From NCBI GenBank assembly GCA_028829895.1, contig CM054179.1, positions 48,183,891-48,247,890 on the forward strand: 64,000 nt of DNA, written 5' to 3'. Positions 60,695 through 64,000 of this stretch are shown piece by piece (positions within the stretch are counted from its first letter, which is position 1; every line of letters begins with the position of its first letter). The position numbers and the translations under genes were made by a program. The notes below the pieces were generated by a model. It saw only the letters and a list, made by a program, of their open reading frames with translations. It made no database searches and was not told where the DNA came from. Source of the DNA: Sinotaia quadrata. Lineage: Eukaryota > Mollusca > Gastropoda > Architaenioglossa > Viviparidae.

Positions 60695-61285
60695 ACTCAT
60701 GCACTCCCTCCCTCTCTCTCTTCCTCACAAACACTCACTCAGGTACATAGACAAAGAAAGTTAGTCATGCACTCCCTCCCTCACAAACACTCACTCAGAT
60801 ACATAGACAAAGAAAGTTAGTCATGCACTGCCTCCCTCACAAACACTCACTCAGGTACATAGACAAAGAAAGGTAGTCATGCACTCCCTCCCTCACAAAC
60901 ACTCACTCAGGTACATAGACAAAGAAAGTTAGTCATGCACTGCCTCCCTCACAAACACTCACCCAGGTACATAGACAAAGAAAGTTAGTCATGCACTCCC
61001 TCCCTCACAAACACTCACTCAGGTACATAGACAAAGAAAGTTAGTCATGCACTGCCTCCCTCACAAACACTCACTCAGGTACATAGACAAAGAAAGGTAG
61101 TCATGCACTCCCTCCCTCACAAACACTCACTCAGGTACATAGACAAAGAAAGATATGCACTCCCTCCCTCTCTCTCTTCCTCACAAACACTCACTCAGGT
61201 ACATAGACAAAGAAAGTTAGTCATGCACTGCCTCCCTCACAAACACTCACTCAGGTACATAGACAAAGAAAGGTAGTCATGCATA
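60695..61285. repeat. 56-bp minisatellite, about 10 copies
   Basis: Unit catgcactccctccctcaca then aacactcactcaggtacata and gacaaagaaagttagt. A variant with an extra ctctctcttcc occurs at about 60705 and again at about 61160. Other units alternate actccct/actgcct and aagtt/aaggt. Confidence 0.97.
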
Positions 61286-61649
61286 TTTATGTATGTACGT
61301 GCTGAATCTCAATCACCAATTGACGCATGACGTATTTCTCCTACTTGATGTTCGGCAGCCGAGTGATTGCTTGTATTCAAGTGACTCTCCTTTCTCAGCA
61401 CCGATACTTCCTCCTTCACACACACACGCGCGCGCACACACGCATACAGACACAAAGCACATATATTTTATGTGCATACAGAGAGGGATTAAGAAAGTGA
61501 GAAAGATAATTTTAAAGATGAAATCTGACTTAACAATATAATTCATGATATTCATCTATCCAGACAACTGATTAGTCGTATTAACACACTCACTTTTCAA
61601 TATGTAGCAGTAGTCATGATTAATCCTGCAGTCATGATCAATATGGCCA
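61286..61649. other. Unique DNA
   Basis: Short CA/CG run at 61418-61442. No gene. Confidence 0.4.
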
Positions 61650-61917
61650 ATTTAAATCCCCCACCAAAATAAGCCAACAGGAGCAACAAAAACAAACCAA
61701 CAGAAACACCAAAACAAACCAACAGAAACACCAAAACAAACCAACAGAAACACCAAAACAAACCAACAGAAACACCAAAACTTACCAACAGGAACACCAA
61801 AACTTACCAACAGGAACACCAAAACTTACCAACAGGAACACCAAAACAAACCAACAGAGACACTATAACAAACCAGCAGGAACACCAAAACAAACCAAAA
61901 GGAACACCAAAACTAAC
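61650..61917. repeat. 18-bp minisatellite, left part, about 14 copies
   Basis: Unit accaaaacaaaccaacag with variants (cttaccaacagg). It stops at the edge of copy 4 of the 1.25-kb repeat. Confidence 0.95.
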
Positions 61918-63176
61918 TGGGGTGGAGTAAAATTTGCCTATCCCTATTTAAAAATTTAATTGTTATATAATTGTTGGATTGTCAGAGTGACTCGACCTTA
62001 GGCACTCCTTATGATGGTATTTTTTGTAAGTGTCAGAGTTGGAAGTAAACAACCCGAGTTGAGAACATGCTAGAAATTGCTGATGTAATGCAAACTAGTT
62101 CAAATGGGTGAGTAGATTTTATTATTCAATTGTTATCATTTATGAAGACGAGACCAGACAATGGGCTGAGATCAAAAAGTTTACCTACTATAGAAAATTC
62201 TATTGTCATTTCCCTTGAGGTTGAAATGGCAAAGAATTCTGGTCTTGAAAGGCGATCATTAGCTTAATGAGTAATGCAGCCTTTTCTCTCCTGGTGTTGT
62301 TTGAATTTCCTGATTCCGTGAATGTGAATTGCTATGACTGACCATGGTGGAGATGGAAAGCAGTGTGTGTTAGTGTATACTGTATAGGAATACACTACAC
62401 TTCTTTGATGTATGTTGGCAAAGTATGCTGATTAGGCAATTTCTGGTACAGTGAAGTTACTACAAATCACTTCAATTGTTGTTCTGCTTAAAAGAATTCT
62501 CACAGTGAAAGCGGAAGTTGGCTTCAAGTGAATAACATCACATTGGTGCTTTTGACAAGTGGACAATAGACTTGTGACATTGTTGCAAAAGCGTGAGAAA
62601 AAGATAGTGCTTAATTCAGGTTATGTAAAAACTATTATCACTATCTCTAATAACTCCATTTCTGTTCTCTGATAAAAAGACTCTCCTATGATTTGTATTG
62701 ACACTATTGTTGAATTGTATTTATGATGTAAGACTGTTTAAACAGAGAGCTTATTCAAAGTGTTTTCATGGAAATACTGATCTCAAGTAATTTATTTTTC
62801 ATTGTATCTGTCATGTATATTTGATTGCTGATTTAATAAATTTATTGACCTTATTACATATATTGATTACCTTATTTTGGACAAGAAAGTGTATGGATGG
62901 GGGCTCGCTAAATATAGATTAAAGATGGATTTGTGTTTTCCTTTAGTAAGCAGTTTTCTACCTAGGAAATATTGTGTGACGGTAAAAGTTGTCTTAATGT
63001 TGTGGAAGAGAGAAACGTTTACAGCGCCCGCATATCCGCCAAGTGAGAGAGACGAATGGTGTTTGGGGATAATTATTATTAGCATGAATTAAGATTATCA
63101 TCACTTGTAATTAGTTATGAATAATTAATTAATTAATAATAATCATAATCATTAAATAAAGTGGCGTTGGCGTCAC
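61918..63176 (-). mobile_element. 1.25-kb interspersed repeat, copy 4 (full length)
   Basis: Inverted relative to copy 3 and collinear with it throughout. It is flanked on both sides by the hexamer actaac (61912-61917 and 63177-63182), and both flanks continue as the same 18-bp minisatellite, which defines its ends. Termini are tggggtggag and gttggcgtcac; they are not inverted repeats of each other. There is no long frame. This copy gives the best estimate of the family's full length, 1259 bp. Confidence 0.85.
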
Positions 63177-63182
63177 ACTAAC

Positions 63183-63280
63183 AAACAGCAACGCTAAAAC
63201 AAACCAACAGGAACACCAAAACTAGCCAACAGGAACACCAAACCAAATCAACAGGAACACCAACGTCAACCAACTCTAAC
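63183..63280. repeat. 18-bp minisatellite, right part, about 5 copies
   Basis: Same unit family as 61650-61917 (aacaccaaaactagccaacagg and variants), now separated from it by the 1.25-kb repeat. Confidence 0.88.
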
Positions 63281-64000
63281 CCTAACGTGCTATAAAGCCT
63301 ACTCTGTATCGGTTGCTCGTGCAACACTCATTCACTATCATCTTTTATTTTCTTGTTTTTCGTTATTTTAAGTTACTTTGCTTACGTCACATACATAAGC
63401 ATATCACAGTGAGTAAACTTAAGAGATCGGAATGCGCAAAGACCTTTTTGGCGTGTATCGCTGTCCGTAACGATCAAATCCAGACGAACTACGACAAAAC
63501 ATTGATAACAATTAATTCAGTAGTTAACAACAGCCATCAGCTGCTCTGCAGACAACGGACCCTCAGCATCTACTACCACCCGCGACTCTTAGTTTTTCAA
63601 AGGCTTAGGTAAACTCTTCTGCCTTAGGGGCGAAAATGGTCTACATTTTAACCGCGTATTTCCCCGAAGATCGATAACTCCGCGCGCATAGAAGTGAGTA
63701 CTGCGCATTATCGTTCGCCGAAGACAAAAAAGCACTTAAAACAAAACGGCCGTCTTTTCAGGCAGTCTGTCTTTCATGCTAGCGCTACCCCGGTTCCTCG
63801 TTCCATCAATAGTGAGTGACAGGTTCAGATGCAGGGACATGCATGGTGTGGTAGAAATGAACGTAGGGGCTCGTTTGCAGCAATATTTCCTTCGGGGAAG
63901 TTGTGCTGCCTGAACCAGGTATCAGTCGCAGCTGTCATGGTTATGTGGTTTTTTCCTTGCCTTACACAGTCTACGTGACAAATGACAATAGTTAGTGATT
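63281..64000. other. Unique DNA, GC-richer at the right end
   Basis: 63640-63800 carries CpG words (actccgcgcgcatag, tactgcgcattatcgttcgcc) that resemble promoter DNA. Short plus-strand frames follow, for example one from 63740 containing SDRFRCRDMHGVVEMNVGAR, but nothing is recognisable and the window ends here. Confidence 0.3.

Overview
This is a gene-poor, AT-rich piece of animal nuclear DNA. It shows long (TATC)n, (GT)n, (GAAA)n and (CTTT)n microsatellites, dozens of different minisatellites, intron-like splice signals, AATAAA-type poly(A) signals and no long continuous reading frames. There are no operons, ribosome-binding-site patterns, rRNAs, tRNAs or CRISPR arrays. The style (very many unrelated minisatellites, tetranucleotide arrays, compact non-coding interspersed repeats) is what one often meets in molluscs and other lophotrochozoans, but that placement is an inference and no marker gene proves it.

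Layout. 1-5.1 kb is almost entirely tandem repeat, including a near-perfect 40-bp array at 1831-2400 embedded in its own decayed relatives. 5.7-6.3 kb is a GC-richer, promoter-like patch. 7.7-9.4 kb is an old degenerate satellite. 10.8-11.0 and 19.6-19.7 kb are two diverged copies of a short retroposon-like repeat. 12.8-13.3 kb holds a 90-bp array. 17.4-17.7 kb holds a possible exon with a 12-residue repeat. 24.3-26.1 kb is two long arrays. 27.3-28.2, 32.0-32.2, 39.4-40.6 and 61.9-63.2 kb are four copies, in both orientations, of a non-coding interspersed repeat of about 1.25 kb. 31.8-34.7 kb is dominated by microsatellites. 37.2-37.9 kb holds the best protein-gene candidate, a small secreted or membrane-anchored cysteine-rich protein. 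41.7-45.3 kb combines two arrays joined at a hairpin, a GC-box/TATA promoter-like block, an array carrying CRE motifs and a 361-bp element with 45-bp inverted arms. 47-61 kb is further minisatellites separated by unique AT-rich DNA.

By hand count roughly a quarter of the window is recognisable tandem repeat. Most open frames here are products of arrays whose unit length is a multiple of three. No complete, confidently recognisable gene was found; the window is best read as intergenic or intronic DNA. The protein-coding calls below are candidates only.
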